Of a stretch of DNA of 64,000 nucleotides, positions 51,406 to 60,498 are shown one piece after another. The DNA comes from CAMCXT01 sp040403315. Its GTDB lineage: Bacteria > Bacteroidota > Bacteroidia > M30B66. Each line of letters opens with the position of its first letter. The stretch's first letter is position 1. The translations under genes and the position numbers were made by a program. The notes below the pieces were generated by a model. It searched no databases and was not told the DNA's origin. It saw only the letters and a program-made list of their open reading frames with translations. The DNA lies in contig JBBAKX010000007.1 of assembly GCA_040403315.1 (NCBI GenBank), forward strand, positions 1 through 64,000, in the 5' to 3' direction.

Positions 51406-52556
51406 TCTTCTAAGGGTTTCTGTTTGTTGGAATCTTTTATTTTCAAAGTGCTTACAACAGGATAATGGTCGCTTAGATTTTTACGAATAACTTTGAAATA
51501 CAAGGGATCGAAGCTTTCTTTAGAGTAAAGGATGTAGTCGATTCTCAAAAATGGAATCTTGCCAACGTAGGTTGTTCCAATTCCTGATCCTGCTTCACGA
51601 AATGCATCATTTAAGCCTTTGGAAATCTGATGGTAGGTATATGAGTTGGGTGTATCGTTAAAGTCGCCGCATACAACCACAGGATAGGGCGATTTTGAAA
51701 TATGTTCTGAAATAACATCCGTTTGTCTAGCTCTTCTAATAAAGGCACGACGCATCCGTTCAATGATTCTTTGAGGCCCATCTAAATCGGTTTTGTCTTC
51801 ATTTCCCGTAAATTTTTGGAGCGCATCATAATCTCCTTTTCTAAATCTTACTGATTCCAGATGAAGGTTGTAGATTCTGAATGTATCACCATAAGCTTTA
51901 ATATCGCTGAAGATAGAGATGTTGTCGGTGCTATCTTTAAAGGGAATCACGCCTTTATTTATAATTGGATACCGACTTAAAGTCGCAATTCCCCAATGGT
52001 TCACTTTTTTCACAGTGGCTGTATGTGCCACATGTTTGTATCGTGCAGGTTGAATTTCTAGTAAGGTGTCTAGGGTGTTAAATTCTTTAGTGTCGTCGTA
52101 AAAAAATTCTTGAAAGCACAGTATATCTGCTTGTTCCTTCCGGATTAAATCCATGATTTTGTTGCGAGTAAGCTTGTTGTTTGTCCAATTGTACAAATCA
52201 AATAGCCGCACATTGTAAGACATTAAATGCAATGAAGAATCGACACTTCTGTAAGAAAGGATAGTATCGCGGTCGGTTGGTTTCCCGAAATGATACAGGT
52301 CGTTTATTTTGTAAATTCCTGCAAGGAGTAGAATTCCTGAAAAAAGAGCCTTCTTCCATTGAATCACCAACCAATAAAAAAAGAAAAACAAATTGATGAT
52401 CAATAGGACGGGATACCCTAATCCCATAAACGCGAGCATCCAAAACTGTTCGGGTGAAACGAACAGGGCAAGATAGGACAGAAGAAGGCCAAGCATAGCT
52501 GCTAGGTTCAATCCGAACATGATCCTACCAAATAATATTCTTCCGCTGACTTTCAT
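51402..52556 (-). CDS. Membrane-bound endonuclease/exonuclease/phosphatase family protein
   Basis: A 384-residue protein. Three N-terminal transmembrane helices (about 10-30, 35-62, 68-85) anchor an EEP domain, shown by LMSYNVRLFDLYNW, ILCFQEFFYD (catalytic Glu), YNLHLESVRF, VVCGDFNDTPNSY (Asp-x-Asn) and LSDHYPVVSTLK (catalytic His). The domain may cleave phosphodiesters of nucleic acids or phospholipids; the membrane anchor suggests an envelope substrate, but this is inference. It is divergent from the metallophosphoesterase gene. Confidence 0.86.
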   Translation of the reverse strand: MKVSGRILFGRIMFGLNLAAMLGLLLSYLALFVSPEQFWMLAFMGLGYPVLLIINLFFFFYWLVIQWKKALFSGILLLAGIYKINDLYHFGKPTDRDTILSYRSVDSSLHLMSYNVRLFDLYNWTNNKLTRNKIMDLIRKEQADILCFQEFFYDDTKEFNTLDTLLEIQPARYKHVAHTATVKKVNHWGIATLSRYPIINKGVIPFKDSTDNISIFSDIKAYGDTFRIYNLHLESVRFRKGDYDALQKFTGNEDKTDLDGPQRIIERMRRAFIRRARQTDVISEHISKSPYPVVVCGDFNDTPNSYTYHQISKGLNDAFREAGSGIGTTYVGKIPFLRIDYILYSKESFDPLYFKVIRKNLSDHYPVVSTLKIKDSNKQKPLED

Positions 52557-52566
52557 TTTGGGCTCA

Positions 52567-52574
52567 CAAAATTA
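52567..52574 (-). promoter_or_regulatory. Putative -7 box for EEP gene
   Basis: The minus strand reads TAATTTTG, matching TAnnTTTG, ten bases before the ATG at 52556, so the leader would be very short. No -33 TTTG is evident. Confidence 0.4.
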
Positions 52575-52649
52575 ACCTTTTGGGTAACAATTGACCTTTG
52601 AATCTAAAGATAATTTCTGCGATCCAATGATCAGGTCGATCGCCTTCAT

Positions 52650-52657
52650 TACCTTTG
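52650..52657 (+). promoter_or_regulatory. Putative -7 box for metallophosphoesterase gene
   Basis: TACCTTTG matches TAnnTTTG and ends four bases before the ATG at 52662. If used, transcription would begin at or next to the start codon, giving a leaderless message. The -33 position is not a match. Confidence 0.4.
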
Positions 52658-52661
52658 ACCT

Positions 52662-53765
52662 ATGCGTATTCTGGCATTTGTATTTCTGCTTCTCGGAGGT
52701 GTTATTAAAGCCCAGTCAGATCCAATCACACATTCTGTTTTTCTCATAGGTGATACCGGAAGGGATACTATTCCTTCGGAGGCGATGTTCTTGCTAGCTT
52801 TTGAGGCCATTGGAAATGAGAATAGTTCAGTTGTTTTACTTGGCGATAATGTATATCCACAAGGAAATATGCCAAAAGCAAAAGAAAAACGAGCAGATAG
52901 AATATTGTTGTCCCAATTGGAATTGTTTAGCACCTATTCTGGGAGTTTTTTCATAATTCCTGGAAACCACGATTGGCGAGCGGGTAAAGTCAAGGGCATT
53001 CAAGCGGTTAAGTTTCAGGAACAACTGAGCAACGATTTCAGCAAGTTTAACTCGATCCATCAGAATGCGGGTGCAATTTATCTGCCCAATGCAGGTCGTC
53101 CAGGTCCGCACGGAGTGGATATTGGCACTTCAATTAAAATGATAATGCTAGATTCTCAATGGTGGCTGCAACACGATTTGTTTCACTCTGTAGACACCGA
53201 AAAAGATCGCTCCATCAAGCAAGAAAAGGAAGCCTTTCTTCAAACGTTAGATAGTTTACTGTTAGCTGCAGAAAGTCAGAAAAAGTTAGCCATTGTTGTT
53301 GGGCATCATCCATTATACACCAATGGAAGTCACTCACACAGACGAGAGCCTCTTAGGTTCCTTTTCAATTATACTCCACTTCATGTGTTTTCCTGGCTAG
53401 GTCTTAATAGATTACTTCGGCAAGACATAGTTCAGCCTCGTTACAAGAAATTTAGGAAATCGATGCGGGACGTTTTGACAAAGCATCCGAATATCATTTA
53501 TGCATCAGGGCACGATCATAATATGCAATACCTAAAGGATAAACAGGTTCATCATATTGTGAGTGGATCGGGTGCAAAGAATTCACCTATCGATCGGTAC
53601 CGTTATCCAGCCCGTTTTATGGATGATCAACAGAATGGATTTTTTCGTGTGAATTTACATGTTTCAGGTGCAGTTACCTTAGAAGCCTACGGCGTGAGAG
53701 AAAGAGGAATGTATTGGAAAAGCCAACTATTTTACCTCCCAACTCAACCGGTTCTTCCTAAATGA
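52662..53765 (+). CDS. Exported metallophosphoesterase
   Basis: A 367-residue calcineurin-like phosphoesterase with a signal peptide (cleavage near IKAQ at 18). The metal-binding motifs appear in order: FLIGDTGRD, VLLGDNVYPQG, IPGNHDWR, VVGHHPLYTNG and ASGHDHNMQYL, so both metal sites look complete. This resembles purple acid phosphatase-like or sphingomyelinase-like members in Bacteroidota. Located outside the cytoplasmic membrane, it could release phosphate from organic esters, fitting the nearby PiT gene. It is divergent from the EEP gene. Confidence 0.88.
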   Translation: MRILAFVFLLLGGVIKAQSDPITHSVFLIGDTGRDTIPSEAMFLLAFEAIGNENSSVVLLGDNVYPQGNMPKAKEKRADRILLSQLELFSTYSGSFFIIPGNHDWRAGKVKGIQAVKFQEQLSNDFSKFNSIHQNAGAIYLPNAGRPGPHGVDIGTSIKMIMLDSQWWLQHDLFHSVDTEKDRSIKQEKEAFLQTLDSLLLAAESQKKLAIVVGHHPLYTNGSHSHRREPLRFLFNYTPLHVFSWLGLNRLLRQDIVQPRYKKFRKSMRDVLTKHPNIIYASGHDHNMQYLKDKQVHHIVSGSGAKNSPIDRYRYPARFMDDQQNGFFRVNLHVSGAVTLEAYGVRERGMYWKSQLFYLPTQPVLPK

Positions 53766-53843
53766 TTTTTTTTCGGAAACTGGAAATACGACCGATATTA
53801 AACTTTAATTTGTAGGGTTAGTTCACTTAACTTATAAAGCGTT

Positions 53844-54485
53844 TTGAACGAGTTTTGGGAAACATTTAAGGAGTTTTTTGTTTTCTTTCAACCTGAGAAT
53901 ATCATCAGGTATGGAGGCCTGATTTTCTTGTTAACGATAGTGTTTATTGAAAATGGTTTGTTTTTCGGTTTCTTTTTGCCGGGAGATTCCCTCATGTTCA
54001 CCGCTGGATTACTTTGTGCTACCGGAGTTTTAGACCATCCATTTTTTCTTGTTCTTTTCTCGGTTTTCATAACTGCCGTGTTGGGCAATATTTTCGGATA
54101 TTATTTTGGCTCTAGGGCTGGTAGATCATTATATACAAGAAAGGATACATTCTTCTTTCGGAAAAGTCATATTCAAACTGCCGAACTATTTTACAATCAA
54201 TACGGCATGCGTACTTTAATCATCGGTCGCTTTTTGCCTGTAGTGAGAACCTTTGCCCCAATAGTTGCAGGTATCATTAAAATGCCATTTGGAACTTTCA
54301 TGTTGGCGAACATTGCTGGAGCTGCAGCTTGGGTTGGGTCGTTGGTTACGATAGGTTATTCCCTCGGTAAAGTTTGGCCTGAAGCAGAAAATTATTTGGG
54401 TTGGATTATTCTTGCCTTGATACTTATTACCTCTATTCCTGTTATTCGTACCTATTTAAGTGCTAAAAAAAAGCGTCAAGCTTGA
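53844..54485 (+). CDS. DedA-family membrane protein
   Basis: A 213-residue protein with about five hydrophobic segments and the DedA signature FIENGLFFGFFLPGDSLMFTAGLL, LGNIFGYYFGSRAGRSL and YGMRTLIIGRFLPVVRTFAPIVAGI, with the conserved Glu, Gly-Arg-Phe and Arg-Thr. DedA members flip undecaprenyl phosphate or phospholipids or act in membrane homeostasis. The start is a TTG at 53844, since no in-frame ATG lies before the conserved region. Confidence 0.9.
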   Translation: MNEFWETFKEFFVFFQPENIIRYGGLIFLLTIVFIENGLFFGFFLPGDSLMFTAGLLCATGVLDHPFFLVLFSVFITAVLGNIFGYYFGSRAGRSLYTRKDTFFFRKSHIQTAELFYNQYGMRTLIIGRFLPVVRTFAPIVAGIIKMPFGTFMLANIAGAAAWVGSLVTIGYSLGKVWPEAENYLGWIILALILITSIPVIRTYLSAKKKRQA

Positions 54486-54611
54486 GTGGTATTTTCTGAA
54501 AATTGAATGACTGCACAATTCCAATGAACACAACAGCGTTCATAAGTTCATTCACCTATAAAATCTGACCCTACGTATCGACCTAATTTTACACCCTGAA
54601 AAAGTGTATCC

Positions 54612-57600
54612 ATGCGTAAACCGGCATTGTTACTGCTCTTGCTTTTGTCTCTTGGCATTCATGCACAGCAGTCGAATATCTGGATTGATCCCAATCTCCC
54701 ATTAAGGGAAGGTTTTGAGCTTTTCGATAAAGAAAAATTTGGAGCTGCGCAGAAGAATTTTGATCTCCTGTATCAGCAAGAACCCTTTAAAAATGCTGAA
54801 GCGGCTAAAATCGCTCAGTATTACGGAGCACTCTGTGCCATCGAGCTTTTTAACCCAGACGCAGAATTTCTGCTTACCCAATTTATTGCTCAACATCCTG
54901 AAAGTCCATTGGTGAAACAAGCTTGGTTTCAATTGGGACGATACTTCTTTCGAGATAAAAAATTCAAAAAGGCTGAAGAGTGGCTTAGGCAAGTTGAGCC
55001 TTCTTTGCTTACAGAAGATGAACAACAGGAATTCCATTTTAAATTAGGATACGTTTATTTTAAACTTGATAATTTCGATCGGGCACTAGCTGAATTAGCC
55101 GAAGTTAAAGACACCGATTCTCCCTATGCCTCAACTGCCATATACTATTACGGTCATATTCAATATAACCAAGGGAATTTTGAGTCGGCACTTGAACATT
55201 TTGCCAAACTATCGGGCGACGAAACATTTGGGAGGATTGTACCATTTTACATTTCCCAGATTTATTACTTGCAAAAGCGATACGACTTAGTGATTTCGTA
55301 TGCTCAACCCATTCTTGATACAACCCAAAGCAAAAGAGGGCCTGAAATAGCTAGACTCATTGGAGAGTCTTATTACAATACCAATAGATATAAAGAAGCG
55401 CTTCCATATTTTGAGAAATTTCGCGATCAAGGTGGTTCAAATAGAACACGCGAAGACGAATACCAATTGGGATTTACCTATTTTAAAACAGGCGATCATG
55501 CATCAGCAGTTGCTGCTTTTGAAAAAGCCGTAGGTAATGAAGATGCCCTTGGTCAAAGTGCTTGGTATCACTTGGGTTGGTGTCAGCTTCAACTCGGACA
55601 GAAGAAATTTGCTAGAAACGCTTGGGCTGAAGCTGCTAAAGCTTCATTCGATACATTAATCAAGGAACAGGCATTGTTCGATTATGCGAAACTTGCCTAC
55701 GAATTGGGCTCTGATCCTTATGATGAAGCTGTTCGTGCATTACAAGATTATATGAATGTTTACCCAGACAGCAAAAGGTTGGATGAAGCCTATGCATTCT
55801 TGGCCAATATTTACATGACGACCAAGAATTATCGTACTGCCTTGATGTCGCTTGACCGAATTAAAAGCAAGAACAATAAATTGAAAGAAGCATACCAACG
55901 TGTAGCTTTTTACAGAGGCATTGAGCTTCTCAACGATAAGAACAATACTGAAGCTATTCGACATTTCGATTTGTCGCTTCAATTTCCAGTAAACAAGGAG
56001 CAAACAGCAATTGCTAATTATTGGAAGGCTGAAGCTCAATACCGATCTGGCTTGTATGGTGAATCGGTGAAGGGTTATCAAAGTTTCATTTATGGTTTGA
56101 ATGCATTTAATATGAAGCAATTTAACCGGGCCAATTATAATCTTGGTTATGCTTTTTTCAAACAACGCGATTACAGCAATGCATTGGTTTGGTTTAGAAA
56201 GTACACCGCAAATTACTCTTCCTCTGAAGTTAAGATCGCCGCCGATGCTTTTGTACGCAGCGGTGATTGTTATTTCTTGAAAAACGATTATTCTGGAGCA
56301 GCCGAAAGCTATGAAAAGGCTATTTCGTTGAAGCAGATGGAAGTCGACTATGCATTGTTTCAGCGTGGAATGGCCCAAGCAGTGACTGGTAAATCTGAAG
56401 CACAAGTAAAAACCCATCAACAAATCTTGGCTGATTATCCAAATTCATCCTATGTGGATGATGCTAAATGGGAGATTGCGAGGACTTATGAAAATCAAGC
56501 CAAGTATGAAGAAGCATATGCCACCTACAATGGAATTTTGATGAATCATTCTCAGTCATCTTATGTTCCAATGGCAAAACTTCAAATGGCCGGAATTCGT
56601 TACACCCAAAATCGTGATGAAGAATCGAAGACATTGTATATGGAAGTGGTCGAGAATCATCCAGGTACTCCACAGTTTCGGGATGCTCAAATTGGTTTGA
56701 AAAGAATCTACACAGAAAGTGGCGATGTTGTTGGTTTTCAAGAAATGGCCAAGGAAAAAGGTCTTGAACAGTTGAAAGGAGCTGAATTTGATTCTACAGC
56801 TTGGGAATCGACTGAAACCATTTTCCTAAAGGAAGGGAATTGCGAAAAGTCGATTCCTCAATTTGAAACGTATTTAAAGAATTTCCCCACCGGGATTTTC
56901 TCTCTTAAGGCTTTGGGCATGAAGGCCGATTGTGAAATGAAATTAAAACGGATCGATGAAGCGGCAATAACCTATCAGCAAATTCTTGATCGACCTAGGA
57001 GCGAGTACACCGCAGAAGCGAATTTAGTTCTAGGGATTTTTAACCGCCAAAAAGATCGATTGGAAGACGCTGTTAAGTACTTTAAGCAGCTCGAACTTAC
57101 CGCAGAGAATGCTGATCAAACTCTTCAGGCTAGAAGCAATATCATGCGTATTTCGCAAAAGATCAAAGATTTTGCAACAGCCGAACAATATGCGAGAAAA
57201 CTAATAGAGGCCGATAAGGCCAACGAAGATCTTCGCCAAGAAGCTCGAATGATCATTGCAAAGTACTTATTCGACAATGGCAAAGAATCAGAAGCGATGG
57301 AAGAGTTTAATCGTCTCAGGAAGATCAATTCAGAAATTGGTGCTGAATCCAGATACTATATTGCTCAAATTCATCACAATCGAGGCGATTTTAAAAAGTG
57401 TGAAAAAGCAGTTTTTGATTTGGTAGATGAAATGCCATCATACGATTACTGGCTAGCAAAATCGTTCATCCTTTTGGCAGATAATTATGTTAAGCTGGGC
57501 AATATTTTTCAAGCAAAACGAACTCTTCAGAGTGTTATCGACAATCACGAAGGAGAAGAATTAAAAAATATAGCAATTCGTCGTTTAGAGACTATCAACT

Positions 57601-57734
57601 TGCAAGAAGGTAATCAAAATCAAAATCAGCAACAACCCGATCAACCGAACGAATTGCGGATGAATGATAGCCAAGACGATCGATTGTTTGATCAACAAAA
57701 AGATGAAAATCAGGAAGGAGGAAAAGATGAATAA
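54612..57734 (+). CDS. Large exported TPR-repeat protein
   Basis: A 1040-residue protein with a signal peptide (cleavage near IHAQ at 19) and about 25 degenerate TPR repeats through almost the whole length, such as GAAQKNFDLLYQQEPFKNAEA, LPYFEKFRDQGGSNRTREDEY and KSEAQVKTHQQILADYPNSSY. The tail (from about 995) is Gln/Asn/Asp-rich and probably disordered. It could be a periplasmic scaffold. Its stop codon overlaps the start of the beta-barrel gene by eight bases, so the two proteins are likely made together. Confidence 0.86.
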   Translation: MRKPALLLLLLLSLGIHAQQSNIWIDPNLPLREGFELFDKEKFGAAQKNFDLLYQQEPFKNAEAAKIAQYYGALCAIELFNPDAEFLLTQFIAQHPESPLVKQAWFQLGRYFFRDKKFKKAEEWLRQVEPSLLTEDEQQEFHFKLGYVYFKLDNFDRALAELAEVKDTDSPYASTAIYYYGHIQYNQGNFESALEHFAKLSGDETFGRIVPFYISQIYYLQKRYDLVISYAQPILDTTQSKRGPEIARLIGESYYNTNRYKEALPYFEKFRDQGGSNRTREDEYQLGFTYFKTGDHASAVAAFEKAVGNEDALGQSAWYHLGWCQLQLGQKKFARNAWAEAAKASFDTLIKEQALFDYAKLAYELGSDPYDEAVRALQDYMNVYPDSKRLDEAYAFLANIYMTTKNYRTALMSLDRIKSKNNKLKEAYQRVAFYRGIELLNDKNNTEAIRHFDLSLQFPVNKEQTAIANYWKAEAQYRSGLYGESVKGYQSFIYGLNAFNMKQFNRANYNLGYAFFKQRDYSNALVWFRKYTANYSSSEVKIAADAFVRSGDCYFLKNDYSGAAESYEKAISLKQMEVDYALFQRGMAQAVTGKSEAQVKTHQQILADYPNSSYVDDAKWEIARTYENQAKYEEAYATYNGILMNHSQSSYVPMAKLQMAGIRYTQNRDEESKTLYMEVVENHPGTPQFRDAQIGLKRIYTESGDVVGFQEMAKEKGLEQLKGAEFDSTAWESTETIFLKEGNCEKSIPQFETYLKNFPTGIFSLKALGMKADCEMKLKRIDEAAITYQQILDRPRSEYTAEANLVLGIFNRQKDRLEDAVKYFKQLELTAENADQTLQARSNIMRISQKIKDFATAEQYARKLIEADKANEDLRQEARMIIAKYLFDNGKESEAMEEFNRLRKINSEIGAESRYYIAQIHHNRGDFKKCEKAVFDLVDEMPSYDYWLAKSFILLADNYVKLGNIFQAKRTLQSVIDNHEGEELKNIAIRRLETINLQEGNQNQNQQQPDQPNELRMNDSQDDRLFDQQKDENQEGGKDE
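57715..57721 (+). promoter_or_regulatory. Strong Shine-Dalgarno of the beta-barrel gene
   Basis: AAGGAGG with a five-base spacer to the ATG at 57727, inside the last codons of the TPR gene. Shine-Dalgarno sequences are otherwise absent from the leaders I looked at here, so it decides this start and suggests translational coupling. Confidence 0.6.
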
Positions 57735-59412
57735 GCCTTTGTTAATCATTTCGTTGTGTCTTTTTATGTTGATTGGGCAAACTAGTTTTGCTCAGCCAGG
57801 ACATACATCGATGGATATTATTGGCTCCTACAAGCCTAAAATTCCTGATGCGCAAAAGATCACCGAGCAGCCTTCAATCGAAGACAGTGTTTCGGAGAAA
57901 TTTAAGATAGAATATGAACTGAATAGCCGCAGGATTAGCACCGTTTATGAGGTAGATCCAATTAAGGCGGCCAATATGCGAGGCGAAAAGTTAACGAAGC
58001 TTTACAATGGCTATGCAAAAGGAGGTTTTGGAACTTACATGACTCCTTATGCTGAACTTTTTTACAACACAGGAAGATCGAAAAAGCATTCATCAGGAGT
58101 GCATTATCGCCATTTATCCTCTACTGGGCAGATTGCAGATGTAGGCTATTCAGGATTCAGTCGAAACACTTTAAATCTTCATGGAAAGTCGTTCATTAAA
58201 AAATCGACCCTTTCAGGAGGGCTCGATTATGACCGAAATGTGATGCACTATTATGGATTCAATACCAATCCTTATGCACTATATTGGGACTCTTCGGATG
58301 TTAATCTTGAGCGAGATGGCATTAAGCAGCGATATCAATTGATCGGCGTGCAGGCTAGCATAAATGACAATTACCCTGTTGATTCTCAAGCAACAAAATA
58401 TAAATCAGGCTTGAGTTATTACAATTACAGAGATCGTTTTAATGTAGAAGAGAATAATTTCAAGGCATTTGGAGATGTTTCATTCTACTATAAAACCTAC
58501 GATTTGTACGTAAAAGGAGCAGTGGATTATTTCAAGAACGACAATGATTCCATTTCCCAAAACACTACGATAATTGATCTCCGTCCAGGAATTCGATTCA
58601 AGAAAGACCTTTGGAGATTGAATGCTGGATTGGCTGTGATTGGCGCATTTGGGGAAGTCGGCGAATTTAAAGTGGTTCCAGAATTAGATTTCGATTTACA
58701 CTTGTTCAAGAACATTATTATCTTGAATGTTGGAACCGACACTCGTTATGAAAGAACATCATATAGAGCGCTTACAACCGAAAATCCATTTTTAATTAAT
58801 ACTGTAGAGCTCAGAAATGCTTGGAAGCCATTCCGCTGGTATGCTGGACTTCGAGGTGCAGTGAGTTCTAGACTATCGTTTAATTTGCGGGCGAGTTATG
58901 TTCAAATTACGAATCAACACTTTTTCGTAAATGATACAACTGATGGGAATTGGAACAAACTCACTGTGGTTTACGACAATCCCAATTTGTTCGAGGTGAA
59001 CGGCGAGCTTACTTGGCAAAAACATGAAAAGTTGAGGCTCGTTGCGCGTTTGGATTATCTCGGTTATGGAATGGATGCCCTATCTCAAGCTTGGCATGTT
59101 CCTTCGTTGAGATTAAATTTAAGTGGGAAGTACAATCTGAAAGATAAAATCTGGATCACGGCAACTGTAATCGGATTGAACAGACAATTTGCAAGGACAT
59201 TTGTAGAAACACCTGGGATCATTTTGCCTGTTGAGGCAGAAGAACGGATCAAAGGACTTGCAGATGTGAATTTAGGAGCAGAATACCGATACAACAAGCG
59301 TTTAGGGATGTTCCTTCAGCTGAATAACATTTTAAACGTGCGTTATTCAAGGTACCTGTATTACCCAACACAACGCTTTAATTTGCTTGGTGGTATTAGC
59401 TATTCTTTCTAA
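57727..59412 (+). CDS. TonB-dependent receptor-like outer-membrane beta-barrel
   Basis: A 561-residue protein with a signal peptide (hydrophobic 4-15, cleavage near SFAQ at 22). The mature protein alternates hydrophobic and polar residues with many aromatics and ends in SYSF, as in outer-membrane barrels. The last region, RLGMFLQLNNILNVRYSRYL, resembles the terminal strands of TonB-dependent receptors. No plug domain or TonB box is evident, so it may be a stand-alone barrel. Its start lies within the last codons of the TPR gene. The convergent peroxidase gene abuts its stop. Confidence 0.82.
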   Translation: MNKPLLIISLCLFMLIGQTSFAQPGHTSMDIIGSYKPKIPDAQKITEQPSIEDSVSEKFKIEYELNSRRISTVYEVDPIKAANMRGEKLTKLYNGYAKGGFGTYMTPYAELFYNTGRSKKHSSGVHYRHLSSTGQIADVGYSGFSRNTLNLHGKSFIKKSTLSGGLDYDRNVMHYYGFNTNPYALYWDSSDVNLERDGIKQRYQLIGVQASINDNYPVDSQATKYKSGLSYYNYRDRFNVEENNFKAFGDVSFYYKTYDLYVKGAVDYFKNDNDSISQNTTIIDLRPGIRFKKDLWRLNAGLAVIGAFGEVGEFKVVPELDFDLHLFKNIIILNVGTDTRYERTSYRALTTENPFLINTVELRNAWKPFRWYAGLRGAVSSRLSFNLRASYVQITNQHFFVNDTTDGNWNKLTVVYDNPNLFEVNGELTWQKHEKLRLVARLDYLGYGMDALSQAWHVPSLRLNLSGKYNLKDKIWITATVIGLNRQFARTFVETPGIILPVEAEERIKGLADVNLGAEYRYNKRLGMFLQLNNILNVRYSRYLYYPTQRFNLLGGISYSF

Positions 59413-60462
59413 TTAGAAAGGGTTGCTAAATGCTGGATTTGCGATAAATGTGCTATCGGTAAATGTTTTGAGGAAGGCTACTAAGTCTGCCTTATCTTGT
59501 GTAGAAAGCCCTAATCCAGTACCTATGTGTTTCATCAATGGATCAACTGTAGCTGATGGTTTTCCGCCACTGTTATAGTGCTCTACAACTTCCTCAAGTG
59601 TTGCAAATCTTCCATCGTGCATGTAAGGTGCAGTAAGTGCAATGTTTCTAAGTGTTGGTGTGAGGAACTTACCTTTATCATTCACATTTCCTGTAATGCC
59701 ATAAACACCTGAATCTGTGAATACTGAATCTAGTCCGTTGTTATGAAATAGATTGTCGGTTAATAGTCTTCCGCCATCTAAATTGTGGCAATGAAAGCAA
59801 TCGCCTCTTTCGGTCATATAAATGACTAAACCATTGAGTTCGTTTGATGTGAGGTTGATTTCGTATCTCAGCTTTTTATCCAATCTTGAATTGTAACTAA
59901 TCATCGTTCTTATGAACTGTGCAAGCGCTTTAACTGCGTGCGAGCTGTTGAAGTCGTTGGTTCCGAATGCCTTGTAAAAATCTTCCTTGTAGGTTTTGGC
60001 TGATTTTAGTTTCGAAATGGCATTTGGCCAAGTATCGTGCATTTCAATCGGGTTTGTGATGGGTTCTAAAGCTTGTATTTCGAGCGATTCTGCTCTCCCA
60101 TCCCAAAAGAATTTACGATTCCAACCCAGGTTAACTAATGCTTGTGCGTTTCGTGTTCCTTCTATACCATCGATTCCTGTGCTCACATTTCGCCCGTTAT
60201 CAGAAAATGCGAGCGCTTGATTGTGGCAACTGGCGCAAGACATGGTATTGTTTCCAGAAAGCAAGGTTTCGTAAAACAGCTTTCTACCCAATGCAACCCC
60301 CTCAACTGTAGTGGGATTATCGGCAGGGATAATCATTTCAGGAAATCCTGCGGGCCTTTCAATAGTAAGAGCTGTTTGTGTAAATAGTTCTTCACTGTCG
60401 TCCTTTTTACAGGAAACGATACCTATTATTAAAACAAACAGAAGGATCCAACTATTTTTCAT
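59413..60462 (-). CDS. Diheme cytochrome c peroxidase, MauG/MbnH-like lipoprotein (copy 1)
   Basis: A 349-residue lipoprotein (lipobox IVSC, Cys at 18) with two heme c sites: CASCH (76-80) and CFHCH (222-226). The C-terminus has APYMHDGRFATLEEVVEHYNSGG, a signature of bacterial diheme peroxidases and MauG. In MbnH the same fold oxidises a Trp in MbnP to kynurenine. Lipid anchoring places it outside the cytoplasm. It is the last gene of a leftward cluster with an MbnP-type gene and a paralogue. Confidence 0.87.
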   Translation of the reverse strand: MKNSWILLFVLIIGIVSCKKDDSEELFTQTALTIERPAGFPEMIIPADNPTTVEGVALGRKLFYETLLSGNNTMSCASCHNQALAFSDNGRNVSTGIDGIEGTRNAQALVNLGWNRKFFWDGRAESLEIQALEPITNPIEMHDTWPNAISKLKSAKTYKEDFYKAFGTNDFNSSHAVKALAQFIRTMISYNSRLDKKLRYEINLTSNELNGLVIYMTERGDCFHCHNLDGGRLLTDNLFHNNGLDSVFTDSGVYGITGNVNDKGKFLTPTLRNIALTAPYMHDGRFATLEEVVEHYNSGGKPSATVDPLMKHIGTGLGLSTQDKADLVAFLKTFTDSTFIANPAFSNPF

Positions 60463-60498
60463 TTCAGTCTTGAATCTTAAAGATACAAAGATATTGCA

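Noticed and set aside
55740..56423. A 227-codon open frame on the minus strand inside the large TPR gene
   Set aside because: It is antisense to a long gene with a clear signal peptide and TPR pattern, has no recognisable domain, and is rich in Cys, Ile and Leu as expected of a shadow frame.
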